DNA of 64,000 bases from the NCBI RefSeq assembly GCF_963677575.1, contig NZ_OY782038.1, positions 1,612,001 through 1,676,000 on the forward strand. The letters are read 5' to 3'. Below are positions 26,441-35,011 of the stretch, piece by piece. Origin of the DNA: an uncultured Draconibacterium sp. (GTDB taxonomy: Bacteria; Bacteroidota; Bacteroidia; Bacteroidales; Prolixibacteraceae). The position numbers and the translations under genes were made by a program. The stretch's first letter is position 1; each line of letters opens with the position of its first letter. The notes under the pieces were generated by a model, which was not told where the DNA came from, made no database searches, and worked only from the letters and a program-made list of their open reading frames with translations.

Positions 26441-27190
26441 ATGCCAAAATCAACCTTTATTCAGGTGCTTTTTATACTAATTTGTTTCTTTTCGTGCAAA
26501 AACGAACCTGAAATTACTCAGAAAGAAACCTGGGTAGAAAAGCCTGTGAATGAATGGCCGGAACTGGTAATGACAAACAAGGTTGAGTTTAAAGATTCAA
26601 CCTATTCTAATATTGGGAATGCATTTCTAATTGAAGCAGGCTCCGATACATTTGCCGTTACCTGCAAACATATTTTTATGCTTTTCAGGGATGAAACAGA
26701 AAACAGCATCAATCTTGACAGCAATTTTAAGCTATGGCAAATCTACCCGAAAGGGAAACCACAAAAAGCAATTCGCTTAGGGGAGTTACTGAATGAGAAT
26801 AAGAATGAAGAAACCGGCGAGTTTAATACCTTAAAAGTCCGTGACTGGATTATTTTCCGAACGAATGAGAAGTCTGATTTTACGCCGCTAAAAATCAGAT
26901 CGAATCCGGTTTTGAACGGCGAAATTGTTTACGCAGTTGGATGGGCTTTTAAACAAACATCTGAAAATCCGTCGCTTATTAAAATGCAGGTTTTCAAAAA
27001 CCTGGGGCCTTATTTTTATACCACTACTTTAACCGAGAATGTCGATCCTGCCGGCAGAAGCGGATCACCGGTAATCGATAAAAACGGGTATCTTGTTGGA
27101 ATTGTTTCGGGAGCTGAAGGTCAGCTCGGCGTTACATGCGGAATCCCATATTTAAAAGAGCAGCTAGGTAGATTTCAAAGCAATAAATAA
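26441..27190 (+). CDS. Lipoprotein trypsin-like serine protease
   Basis: A 249-residue protein with a lipoprotein signal (lipobox ending at Cys19, ICFFSC). The likely catalytic triad is His77 (TCKHIF in place of TAAHC), Asp135 (VRDWIIF) and Ser207 in GRSGSPV, followed by the usual GYLVGIVSG strand. The fold resembles S1/HtrA protease domains, without a PDZ domain. It would sit at the outer or inner membrane facing the periplasm. The substrate is unknown. Confidence 0.8.
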   Translation: MPKSTFIQVLFILICFFSCKNEPEITQKETWVEKPVNEWPELVMTNKVEFKDSTYSNIGNAFLIEAGSDTFAVTCKHIFMLFRDETENSINLDSNFKLWQIYPKGKPQKAIRLGELLNENKNEETGEFNTLKVRDWIIFRTNEKSDFTPLKIRSNPVLNGEIVYAVGWAFKQTSENPSLIKMQVFKNLGPYFYTTTLTENVDPAGRSGSPVIDKNGYLVGIVSGAEGQLGVTCGIPYLKEQLGRFQSNK

Positions 27191-27209
27191 ACTATCAAAT
27201 AATAATAAA

Positions 27210-27575
27210 ATGAAAACTAAACTATTCTTAATCATGCTATTATCAACAATGATATCAATTAGTGCGAGTGCCCAGCTTCAGGGTAAAAAATTTAGTGCGA
27301 ACTTAGAAGGCATTGGTAAAATCAACCTCGAATTTAAAGAAGATAGTTATGAGTTATCCACCCCAGCAGCGGTGGTTCTGGTAAAAGGCAACTACAAAAT
27401 CGAAGATAAAAAAATCACTTTTACCGATACGGAAGGTCCTATTGCGTGTCAGCAAAACGTAAAGGGCGAATATGAGTTTGAATACAACAACGGGGTACTA
27501 AATCTTACTCTTATTGAAGATTCCTGCCCGGGGCGAAAAAGTATTGGCGCTGTCACCTGGGAAGAAGTAGATTGA
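27210..27575 (+). CDS. Small secreted protein of unknown function
   Basis: A 121-residue protein with a clear signal peptide (about 1-21, ending ASA-Q). The rest is beta-rich, and two Cys residues (in IACQQ and DSCPG) could form a disulfide. I recognise no specific family; the small beta-barrel pattern recalls lipocalin-like domains. It follows the protease gene by 19 bases and may be cotranscribed with it. Confidence 0.7.
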   Translation: MKTKLFLIMLLSTMISISASAQLQGKKFSANLEGIGKINLEFKEDSYELSTPAAVVLVKGNYKIEDKKITFTDTEGPIACQQNVKGEYEFEYNNGVLNLTLIEDSCPGRKSIGAVTWEEVD

Positions 27576-27607
27576 AACACCGGTTTTAAATCGAGAGTAG
27601 ATCCAAT

Positions 27608-27655
27608 AAAAAAGGAGTGTCATTCCTATCGAACTCAGAAATGACACTCTTTTTT
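27608..27655. terminator. Bidirectional terminator
   Basis: The stem GAGTGTCATT/AATGACACTC is flanked by six A on the left and six T on the right, so it has a U-tract in both directions. It lies between the convergent small secreted protein gene and ftcD. Confidence 0.9.
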
Positions 27656-27656
27656 A

Positions 27657-29354
27657 CTATCCTTCAATTTTTTTCTTCACTACGTCAAGAATCTCAGCTT
27701 CCTTTTCCTTTGCTAAATTCAATAGCTCTTCGGCTTTTGATAACGATACTTCTAAAAACGCGTTGTCATCAAATCCGGAAGCATTGATTTTCACATTTAA
27801 ATAGGCACCTTCAACGGCAGTTCGTGCACACAACGCTCCAACCCCGGCATCGGAAACCGAATTCGGATTTCCAACTTCTGCCATAGCCTGCATCACTTCC
27901 AGCGAATCGTGTGCCAGTTGCATCACTTTTAACGGTACTTCAATGGCATTTTTTGTGGCATCATGAATGGCTTGTTTACGCTCCACTTTTTCCTGATCGC
28001 TGGATTTTGGCAATCCAAAAGCAGCCATAATTTTATTGAATGCATCGGTATCCTCATCAACACAATTCAATAATGCCGAATGATAGAATTTACCTTTTTC
28101 GGCCCAATCGGAGAATTCTTTCCAACGTGCGTCCCAACCTCGTTTATGTGCCGACAAGTTGGCAACCATAGCACCTAAAGCACCTCCCAGGGCACCAACG
28201 TAAGCAGAAATGGAACCTCCACCCGGAGCCGGAGATTCAGAGGCTGTTTCATCTTTAAACTGAGTCAGGGTCATGTCAACCAGCTTTTTCGCCGATTTAT
28301 CTTCAATCACATATTCAATGATCTTCTTTTTCGGATCGAATGGTGCCAATTCATCCAGACCAAGCGATTTGATAGCAATCTTTATAATCTCATCATCAGA
28401 AATTCCGGTGGAACGCTCTTGTTTACGCAGAAAATATTTTCCGGCATCCAACATCGCTTGTAGCGGAATTAAGCCCACCAACTCTGAACCTGTAACGCGG
28501 ATTCCACGCTCCGTAGCTTTTTTACAAGTTTCATCAAAAGCCACATGCACCGGTGTTACTGCAATATCGGTCAGGTTGATGGAGATTTGAGCCACACCAT
28601 ATTCTTCGATGTACCAGCCAATGGCGCGGGTCTTTTTTAAACTGCCCGGAATACGAACCGGCTCACCATTTTCATCAGTCACGATCTTTCCAGTAACAGG
28701 ATTTCCTTCGCGTTTTACACGTCCTGCCTCACGAATATCGAAGGCAATGGCATTGGCACGGCGAGTTGATGTTGTATTCAGATTTATATTGTAAGCCACC
28801 AAAAAATTACGGGCACCAATAGCAGTAGCACCACTTCCTGCAACTCTTTCGTTCCATTCATTCGGGCCAAAATCAGGTTTCCATCGCTCGGTAGTAATGC
28901 GTTCTTTTAAAGCCTCGTACTCACCCGAGCGGCAATTGGCCAAACTGCGGCGTTCTTCTTTAAATGCAGCAAACTCGTAACTAAATACCGGAATTCCCAG
29001 TTCTTCACCAACGCGCTGGCCAAGCTTTCGGGCATATTCAATGGCTTCCTCCATGCTTACATTGGCAACGGGCACCAACGGACAAACATCGGTGGCACCA
29101 AAACGCGGATGTTCACCTTTGTGCTGACTCATATCTATCAACTCGGCAGCACGTTTTATTCCACGAAATGCAGCTTCGATAACATCATCCGGTGTGCCTA
29201 CAAAAGTTACCACTGTACGGTTGGTCGCTTTTCCGGGGTCCACATCCAGTAAGCTAATATCGGCCACGCTTTCAATGGCATTGGTAATTTCCTTGATTAT
29301 ACTCATATCGCGTCCTTCAGAAAAATTAGGAACGCATTCGATTATCTTTTTCAT
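27657..29354 (-). CDS. ftcD: Glutamate formimidoyltransferase / formimidoyltetrahydrofolate cyclodeaminase
   Basis: A 565-residue bifunctional enzyme of histidine breakdown. The N-terminal formiminotransferase part (about 1-330) begins with ECVPNFSEGRD and has HKGEHPRFGATDVCPLVP. The C-terminal cyclodeaminase part (about 350-565) has SPAPGGGSISA. It moves the formimino group of formiminoglutamate to tetrahydrofolate and releases ammonia. It lies 148 bases downstream of hutI on the same strand. hutH and hutU are not in the window. Confidence 0.95.
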   Translation of the reverse strand: MKKIIECVPNFSEGRDMSIIKEITNAIESVADISLLDVDPGKATNRTVVTFVGTPDDVIEAAFRGIKRAAELIDMSQHKGEHPRFGATDVCPLVPVANVSMEEAIEYARKLGQRVGEELGIPVFSYEFAAFKEERRSLANCRSGEYEALKERITTERWKPDFGPNEWNERVAGSGATAIGARNFLVAYNINLNTTSTRRANAIAFDIREAGRVKREGNPVTGKIVTDENGEPVRIPGSLKKTRAIGWYIEEYGVAQISINLTDIAVTPVHVAFDETCKKATERGIRVTGSELVGLIPLQAMLDAGKYFLRKQERSTGISDDEIIKIAIKSLGLDELAPFDPKKKIIEYVIEDKSAKKLVDMTLTQFKDETASESPAPGGGSISAYVGALGGALGAMVANLSAHKRGWDARWKEFSDWAEKGKFYHSALLNCVDEDTDAFNKIMAAFGLPKSSDQEKVERKQAIHDATKNAIEVPLKVMQLAHDSLEVMQAMAEVGNPNSVSDAGVGALCARTAVEGAYLNVKINASGFDDNAFLEVSLSKAEELLNLAKEKEAEILDVVKKKIEG

Positions 29355-29372
29355 CTTGTTTTAGTTTATTTC

Positions 29373-29445
29373 TGTCATTTCGAACGCAGAGAGAAATCTC
29401 TTCATATCATAACAGATTTCTCCTCACTTACTCGTCGAAATGACA
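29373..29445. repeat. Imperfect palindromic spacer repeat
   Basis: The left arm TGTCATTTCGAACGCAGAGA...GAAATCT (29373-29399) and right arm AGATTTCTCCTCAC...TCGTCGAAATGACA (29414-29445) form a long imperfect hairpin between hutI and ftcD. Confidence 0.7.
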
Positions 29446-29502
29446 ATTTATGCGAATGTATAAATAGCAAAAGATTTAGCTTATGATTTTTTGCAGTGAG
29501 TT

Positions 29503-30756
29503 TTATAAGTTTTGTACTTCGCCGTTAATAATAACCGTTTCTACCAAGTTGGAACCATAAGCGTAAGGCAAATACTCAATTCCCGGAATTTCGCCGGTAA
29601 TAAACAGGTTGGCGATTTTTCCGCGGGCAATACTTCCGTAGCTTTCGCTAATTCCCATGGCGTAGGCTGTATTTAGCGTGGTGGCGTTGATCACCTCTTC
29701 GGGCAACATTTTAAAGTTGATGCAGCCCATTGCCGAGATCAGACTCATGTTTCCGCTTGGCGACGATCCCGGATTAAAATCCGATGCCAGCGCTACCGGT
29801 AAACCGGCCTCTATCATTTCACGCACCGGCGATAATTTCATGTTCAGAAAGAAAGCAGCTCCCGGCAAAACAGTCGGCATGGTTTCCGAATCTTTTAGTG
29901 CTGCAATTTCATCTTCCCCAACATATTCCAGGTGATCGACCGAAAGTGCATTGTATTTCACTCCGGCCTGAATACCGCCTGTCAATCCCAGTTCGTTGGC
30001 ATGAATTTTTGGACGCAAACCGTATTTCATTCCTGCCATTAATATGCGCTCTGTATCTTCCACGGAGAAGAAACCGCGGTCGCAAAACACATCAATAAAA
30101 TCGGCCAGCTCCTCAGCAGCTACCTGTGGAATCATTTCATTAATAATAATATCAACATAGTCCGACGGATTGTTTTTATACGCTAACGGAATAGCGTGTG
30201 CCCCCAAAAAATTAGCACGAACGCAAATGGGCGAAGTGCGTTTTATCCGCTGAATAACACGCAACATTTTCAATTCGTCTTCGGTATTCAGTCCATATCC
30301 ACTTTTTATTTCTACGGCACCGGTTCCCATTTTTACAATCTCCCAAACGCGCTCCATGGCACTTTCGTATAGCTCTTCTTCCGAAGTTTCATGCAACAAT
30401 TTTGCCGAATTCAGAATCCCGCCTCCACGGCGCGCAATTTCCTCGTACGATAAACCTTTTATGCGGTCAACAAACTCCCTTTCACGTGGAGCAGCATAAA
30501 CCAAATGTGTGTGCGAATCGCAAAAGCTGGGATAAACCAGCCGGTTGGAACAATCGATCTCGATCAGCAGGTCATCATCAAAATATTTGTCTTTTAGCTG
30601 ATCCATCGGGCCAAAGTCCTCGATCACCTCATCGCGAATGATCAAAAAAGCATTTTTAATAGTATTTACTTTTGCCATTTCTTTTCCGACTCTGAACAAA
30701 ACGGGTTGGTCTTCCACCTGAACCAGCTCTTTTATATTTTCCAATAGTAATTTCAT
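29503..30756 (-). CDS. hutI: Imidazolonepropionase
   Basis: A 417-residue amidohydrolase. Metal and substrate motifs are in order: DSHTHLVYA, RGGGIL, IKSGYGL, GAHAIP, KIHANE, DHLEY and DFNPGSSPS. It hydrolyses imidazolonepropionate to formiminoglutamate, the substrate pool for the next gene, ftcD. Both are leftward and probably cotranscribed from upstream of 30756. Confidence 0.96.
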   Translation of the reverse strand: MKLLLENIKELVQVEDQPVLFRVGKEMAKVNTIKNAFLIIRDEVIEDFGPMDQLKDKYFDDDLLIEIDCSNRLVYPSFCDSHTHLVYAAPREREFVDRIKGLSYEEIARRGGGILNSAKLLHETSEEELYESAMERVWEIVKMGTGAVEIKSGYGLNTEDELKMLRVIQRIKRTSPICVRANFLGAHAIPLAYKNNPSDYVDIIINEMIPQVAAEELADFIDVFCDRGFFSVEDTERILMAGMKYGLRPKIHANELGLTGGIQAGVKYNALSVDHLEYVGEDEIAALKDSETMPTVLPGAAFFLNMKLSPVREMIEAGLPVALASDFNPGSSPSGNMSLISAMGCINFKMLPEEVINATTLNTAYAMGISESYGSIARGKIANLFITGEIPGIEYLPYAYGSNLVETVIINGEVQNL

Positions 30757-31040
30757 TCGTTTATAATTGTTTATTTTTTTAAGGTAACAGATGGAACTCC
30801 CATGAATATAATCATTCGCGTTTGTTTGAAAGATTTTCTCATGGTCGTTTCATTCCCTATGCTGTTAATCTGTTTGTTTTAAAAAGGTACAAAAATGCAC
30901 GCATAAATCAACCTTTTACCGGCCAATTTAGAAATGATGGAAATCAGCAAAACCAAATAAACACTAAAAAAGTAAAAACAGCGGCAGTTAACTTTTATCC
31001 GATTAGCACGTATGAGATGGAAACTTTAATCACAACTATT

Positions 31041-31796
31041 ATGAAAAATTTATTGCTTCTTTTTGGGCTTTTGGTGTTACTAATGGCCTGCCAGACTTCT
31101 GATCCTGAACAAGAGAAATCAGCCGTTGAAACCACACTGAACGATTTTTACACTGCCATGGAAGATTTCAATTACGATGGTGTGAGAGCCCTGTGTACTA
31201 CCGATTTTAGTCTTTACGAAACCGGATTCAATCACCAGGATATGGATGGCTTTATTGAATCGGTAAAATCGATGGAAGGCGCAGCGTTTAATGTTGTTAT
31301 CGATATAAAGAGTACCGAAGTATCGGGAAATATGGCTTTTTCGGTGGTTAATTTTAATGCCGATATTGCAATGGACGATGCAAAAATGAGCATTGAGGCT
31401 TACGAAAGCTATGTATTCAAAAAAGTGAATAATAAATGGCTGCTTCATTACTGCCACAGTACACACCTACCCGATAAAAGCGACAATCATCTGGCCAGTC
31501 TTCACTTAATTAAAGTACCCGAAGGAGGATCGATTGAGGTAATGCAAAATGCGATGGATAAATTTAACCAGGCCATTGCAGAAATGGGTTTCTGGGACTG
31601 TCTATACACCTTAATGCAGGTAGTTCCGGGCAGTAATGATGAGTACAACTATTTTATAAAAGGAAACTGGAAGAATCAGGAAACCTACGACGCCGTTCAC
31701 AATAATGAAGGATGGAAAACGATTTCCGAAAATTTCCCGGAAGAAGCTTCCAGTATAATGCAGAATCAGATTTATTTGAAGGTTGAGGATTTGTAA
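31041..31796 (+). CDS. Lipoprotein with SnoaL-like and ferredoxin-fold (ABM-like) domains
   Basis: A 251-residue protein starting at the ATG at 31041, which opens a lipoprotein signal ending LLMACQ. The longer open frame upstream has no signal and is rejected. The first part (about 25-150) matches the SnoaL/DUF4440 pattern (ETTLNDFYTAMEDFNYDGV, YVFKKVNNKWLLHYCHST). The second (about 155-250) resembles an antibiotic-biosynthesis-monooxygenase-type dimeric barrel. The function is unknown. The next gene, on the opposite strand, is also a SnoaL-like lipoprotein. Confidence 0.75.
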   Translation: MKNLLLLFGLLVLLMACQTSDPEQEKSAVETTLNDFYTAMEDFNYDGVRALCTTDFSLYETGFNHQDMDGFIESVKSMEGAAFNVVIDIKSTEVSGNMAFSVVNFNADIAMDDAKMSIEAYESYVFKKVNNKWLLHYCHSTHLPDKSDNHLASLHLIKVPEGGSIEVMQNAMDKFNQAIAEMGFWDCLYTLMQVVPGSNDEYNYFIKGNWKNQETYDAVHNNEGWKTISENFPEEASSIMQNQIYLKVEDL

Positions 31797-31813
31797 AACA
31801 TTCAGCTGCAACA

Positions 31814-31853
31814 CATAAACATCCATAATCCGAATAAATCATGGATGTTTATG
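31814..31853. terminator. Hairpin between convergent SnoaL-type genes
   Basis: The perfect 13-bp arms CATAAACATCCAT/ATGGATGTTTATG enclose a 14-nt loop. No strong T-tract follows on either side, so termination is likely but not certain. Confidence 0.6.
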
Positions 31854-31871
31854 CTTTGTAAAACTTGTGTC

Positions 31872-32378
31872 CTACAAATCAGAAGTTACAAACTCCGATT
31901 CCTGTAGCGACTCATGAAAATGAATTACTTTCCATTCATCGCCTATTTTTTGTAGCACCAGCGTACTTCCGCATTCAGGAAAACTCAATGTAGATCCGGG
32001 AAAATAAAATTTCCCTTTATAAGGCATGGTAACAATGGCCACATCGCGTGTAACTAACCTTATTTCGGGAGCAGAAAACGCAAAGTCCACTTTTTCAAGG
32101 TTGTCGAATATCTGGTGTACCTCTTTATCAAATTCATCAAAATGCATTGTCTCTCCATTAATTCCAATGTATTTAAAATCTTTATCGAGTAAAAAATTTG
32201 ACTCGAAAGCCTGATTAACATCCATGTGCTTCATACCATCCATCATGGTGTTAATGGTGGCTTCTACCTCTTGGGCTAAAACTTCCTTTTCGGTTTGGTT
32301 AAGTGGTTTTTCTGTTGTGTTTGTACATGCAGCAAGCATAAACAAACCTGCGGTTAAAAGGATTGAAATAGTTTTCAT
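31872..32378 (-). CDS. SnoaL-like (DUF4440) lipoprotein
   Basis: A 168-residue protein with a lipoprotein signal ending FMLAAC. The mature part has the SnoaL/DUF4440 layout: an N-terminal helix (VEATINTMMDGMKH), a beta sheet and a final strand GDEWKVIHFHES. Members of this fold include enzymes and binding proteins, so no function can be assigned. The gene follows the small gene 32394-32729 by 15 bases on the same strand and is probably cotranscribed. Confidence 0.8.
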   Translation of the reverse strand: MKTISILLTAGLFMLAACTNTTEKPLNQTEKEVLAQEVEATINTMMDGMKHMDVNQAFESNFLLDKDFKYIGINGETMHFDEFDKEVHQIFDNLEKVDFAFSAPEIRLVTRDVAIVTMPYKGKFYFPGSTLSFPECGSTLVLQKIGDEWKVIHFHESLQESEFVTSDL

Positions 32379-32393
32379 TTTATTGTGTTTTAA

Positions 32394-32729
32394 TTACATT
32401 GAAATTAGTTTTTCAATTATTTCGTCTGGTCTAGTCAGCTCGCCTGAAACATTTTCCTGGTGAAAGTAATTGTACCAGCCGGCTTCCATTACTACAGCTT
32501 CAAATTCTTTCTTTATACCCAATGTCGGGAATTTCCATACGGCGTAAAAGTCGAAATTAGCCCGATGGGTAGTGGCAACATCGTTTACTCCCCCGCCAAC
32601 AATTTCGACACCTTTCTCGAGTAGCGATTGCATGTGTGGCCCGATTTGTCCAAGGTAAATGCCACGCTCTTCGTGCGACAGTTGTTTCCAGGAGTTCCTT
32701 GCACTCCATAATTCAATAAAACATTCCAT
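32394..32729 (-). CDS. Small conserved protein, dimeric alpha/beta-barrel-like
   Basis: A 111-residue cytoplasmic-looking protein starting at the ATG at 32729 (MECFIELWSA). Trp/Tyr-rich strands (FDFYAVWKFP, EAGWYNYFHQEN) and its size suggest a YCII or ABM-like ferredoxin fold, but I do not recognise a characterised family. The 14-codon upstream extension is not supported. It is probably first in a two-gene unit with the SnoaL lipoprotein. Confidence 0.7.
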   Translation of the reverse strand: MECFIELWSARNSWKQLSHEERGIYLGQIGPHMQSLLEKGVEIVGGGVNDVATTHRANFDFYAVWKFPTLGIKKEFEAVVMEAGWYNYFHQENVSGELTRPDEIIEKLISM

Positions 32730-32872
32730 GATTATTTGGTTTTTAATTGATTTATAATGTGTGCAGGACAAATAAACCTAAGGCTGGCTGTCCTGCTTTA
32801 CAACTACATAAGTTACAAAATAAACAACTGAAAAACAACACATTAAACATACCCGGGCGGTTTATCCAAAAC

Positions 32873-32903
32873 AACAAGGGCACCCGTTTTGGATGCCCTT
32901 GTT
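32873..32903 (-). terminator. Terminator of the sulfatase gene
   Basis: The perfect stem AACAAGGGCA/TGCCCTTGTT with an 11-nt loop lies 23 bases after the sulfatase stop. On the minus strand it is followed by GTTTTGG, a short U-tract. Confidence 0.75.
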
Positions 32904-32925
32904 ATTCTATTCGGAATTAAAATCG

Positions 32926-34491
32926 TTATTGTCGTGTATCCGATTTCAAAATCGCATCAATAGCTTTATTGATGTCAAGTGACGCAGCCTCCTGCCTTGG
33001 AGGGAAATCTTTGAAACTTGACAAGTGCTCAGTCAAATAGCCAATAGCCGGTTGGAACACCCACGATTTATGCATGATGAGTTCAAAACCGTAAACGCCA
33101 TCATATTTTTCATAAGGGTCCTTTCTGAGGTTAAACAACTGTGGCATAGTATGTACTACCATATCTTCGTAGTAACGCTCCTTGGTGGCAAAGTGCATTT
33201 TCCACGGGCCAACACGCATAGCAGTTAAACCGCTCTCGTAGTAGTAAAAGAAGTAGTTACGAGCCGACTCGTCGGTTTTTCCTTCCCAGTAATCGAGGTT
33301 GTTAAATCCATCGATATATACTTTGTAGGTCATGTCGCCAATTGTTTTTCCTTCTTTCAGTTCGTCTTTAATTTCAGGCTCGCCAACGGCAGCCATAATG
33401 GTAGGCACCACATCTTCGTGAGCCGAAATACCGTTACGAATTAATCCTGCAGGAATTTCATCGGGCCAGCGCACCATAAACGGCGCACGCACACCACCTT
33501 CGTAAGTGGTCATTTTTTCGCCACGGAATTGTGTTACGCCGGCATCGGGCCAGGTACTTTGTTCCGGTCCGTTATCGGTGGTATAAATTACGATCGTATT
33601 GTCGGCAATGCCTAACTCATCAAGGTAATCCAGAATTTCACCAACATGTCCGTCGTGTTCCATTAACCCCGAACCAAACAAGTCCATATCGGTACTGATC
33701 GGTGTTGCCAGGTTACGCGATTCCTCTTTCAGGTGGGTGTAAACGTGCATACGGCTGGTAGCATGCCAGATAAAGAATGGCTTGCCGGCATCGTGTGCGC
33801 GTTTCATAAAATCTTCGGTTTTGGCAACCAGCTCTTCGTCGAAGGTTTCCATGCGTTTGCTGGTTAGTTTGCCAATATCGGTTACTTTTTGTTTTCCAAT
33901 AACACCAAAACGAGGATCTACCGTATCGTCATAAGTATCGCTGGCATACGATTCAATAATGCCACGTGGGCCATACTTTTCATAGAATTCTTTGCTTTTC
34001 GGGTAATCAGCCTGCTCTTCTTCTTCCGAAACATTCAGGTGATAAAGGTTTCCAAAAAACTCATCGAAACCATGCACGGTTGGCAAATGCTCGTTACGGT
34101 CGCCCAGGTGATTTTTACCAAACTGGGCAGTCATATAACCCATTGGTTTCAATAATTCAGCCAGTGTTGGATCATCCTTTTTAATTCCAAGTGGATTACC
34201 GGGTTGCCCAACGGTGGTTAATCCTGTACGAATGGGTTTTTGTCCGGTAATGAACGCTGCGCGCCCTGCAGTACAACTGGGCTGCGAATAATGGTCGGTA
34301 AAAAGTACGCCTTCTTTTGCTATTCTGTCGATGTTTGGTGTTGAATACTGCATTCCCAAACTGTAACAGCTAAGCGAGTTTGGAGCAACATCATCAACCA
34401 TAATCACCAAAATATTTGGCTTGTCCTGTGCAAAAACATAAACGCTCATGCACATTAAAAATAAGGTCATTAGTTTTCTCATTCTAATCAT
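32926..34491 (-). CDS. Secreted S1-family sulfatase
   Basis: A 521-residue protein with a signal peptide (about 1-21). Metal ligands are in VDDVAP (Asp33-Asp34). The formylglycine site is CTAGR (Cys73-Arg77), a permitted form of C-x-(P/A)-x-R that needs an anaerobic or copper-type maturase encoded elsewhere. GKNHLGD (His of the sulfate pocket) and TTDNGPE follow. It removes sulfate esters in the periplasm. The ulvan-like sugar region at the start of the window is one possible source of substrate, though the gene is 15 kb away and stands alone. Confidence 0.93.
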   Translation of the reverse strand: MIRMRKLMTLFLMCMSVYVFAQDKPNILVIMVDDVAPNSLSCYSLGMQYSTPNIDRIAKEGVLFTDHYSQPSCTAGRAAFITGQKPIRTGLTTVGQPGNPLGIKKDDPTLAELLKPMGYMTAQFGKNHLGDRNEHLPTVHGFDEFFGNLYHLNVSEEEEQADYPKSKEFYEKYGPRGIIESYASDTYDDTVDPRFGVIGKQKVTDIGKLTSKRMETFDEELVAKTEDFMKRAHDAGKPFFIWHATSRMHVYTHLKEESRNLATPISTDMDLFGSGLMEHDGHVGEILDYLDELGIADNTIVIYTTDNGPEQSTWPDAGVTQFRGEKMTTYEGGVRAPFMVRWPDEIPAGLIRNGISAHEDVVPTIMAAVGEPEIKDELKEGKTIGDMTYKVYIDGFNNLDYWEGKTDESARNYFFYYYESGLTAMRVGPWKMHFATKERYYEDMVVHTMPQLFNLRKDPYEKYDGVYGFELIMHKSWVFQPAIGYLTEHLSSFKDFPPRQEAASLDINKAIDAILKSDTRQ

Positions 34492-35011
34492 TTAGAGTTT
34501 ATAATTATTTAATTCATTAACATTTACCGGGGCTCAATGTTTTTTATGATTGTTCAGTTTGGCGACCGGTTTATTCCTTTTCAAGTTACGGAACTTTACA
34601 TAAAAAAAAAAGAGCAATTAGAATAAAAATGATGTTTATTGCTTGCATGAAACATTTGGCCCTATTCAGCAATAAATAGAATTATCGGAATAGCTACCGC
34701 TTATGCGATTTTTCATCGAAATTAATTTTTAAATAATTTCTTCGCGACGGAGTACAGACCCTGTTTAAATCCGGCTTTATAATTCTTATCCATCAAAAAA
34801 TTCGGTAGTTAATCAGGCAACTTCCGTGCTCATATTATTAAAGGCCAACAACTTAAAATGAATATGCTGAACCTTTAAATTTAATAGCAACTTGAACATT
34901 TATTCAACGCAATCGTTTCTTTATTACTACTACACACATGTTAACCCGGTTATCCTTATATACATTCTGGCCAATCCCTGGTGCCTAACCATTAATAAAA
35001 AGCTTGAGAAT
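34492..35011. other. Gene-free spacer
   Basis: 520 bp between divergent genes. No coding frame of interest, repeat or clear palindrome is seen. It is AT-rich and presumably holds the promoters of the sulfatase and of the regulator at 35012. Confidence 0.6.

Noticed and set aside
30822..31040. N-terminal extension of the SnoaL-type lipoprotein
   Set aside because: It would put 73 residues before a clear lipoprotein signal peptide; the start at 31041 is preferred.
34892..35011. 40-codon N-terminal extension of regulator paralog 1
   Set aside because: Paralog 2 begins exactly at the DUF4242 domain start, matching the ATG at 35012.
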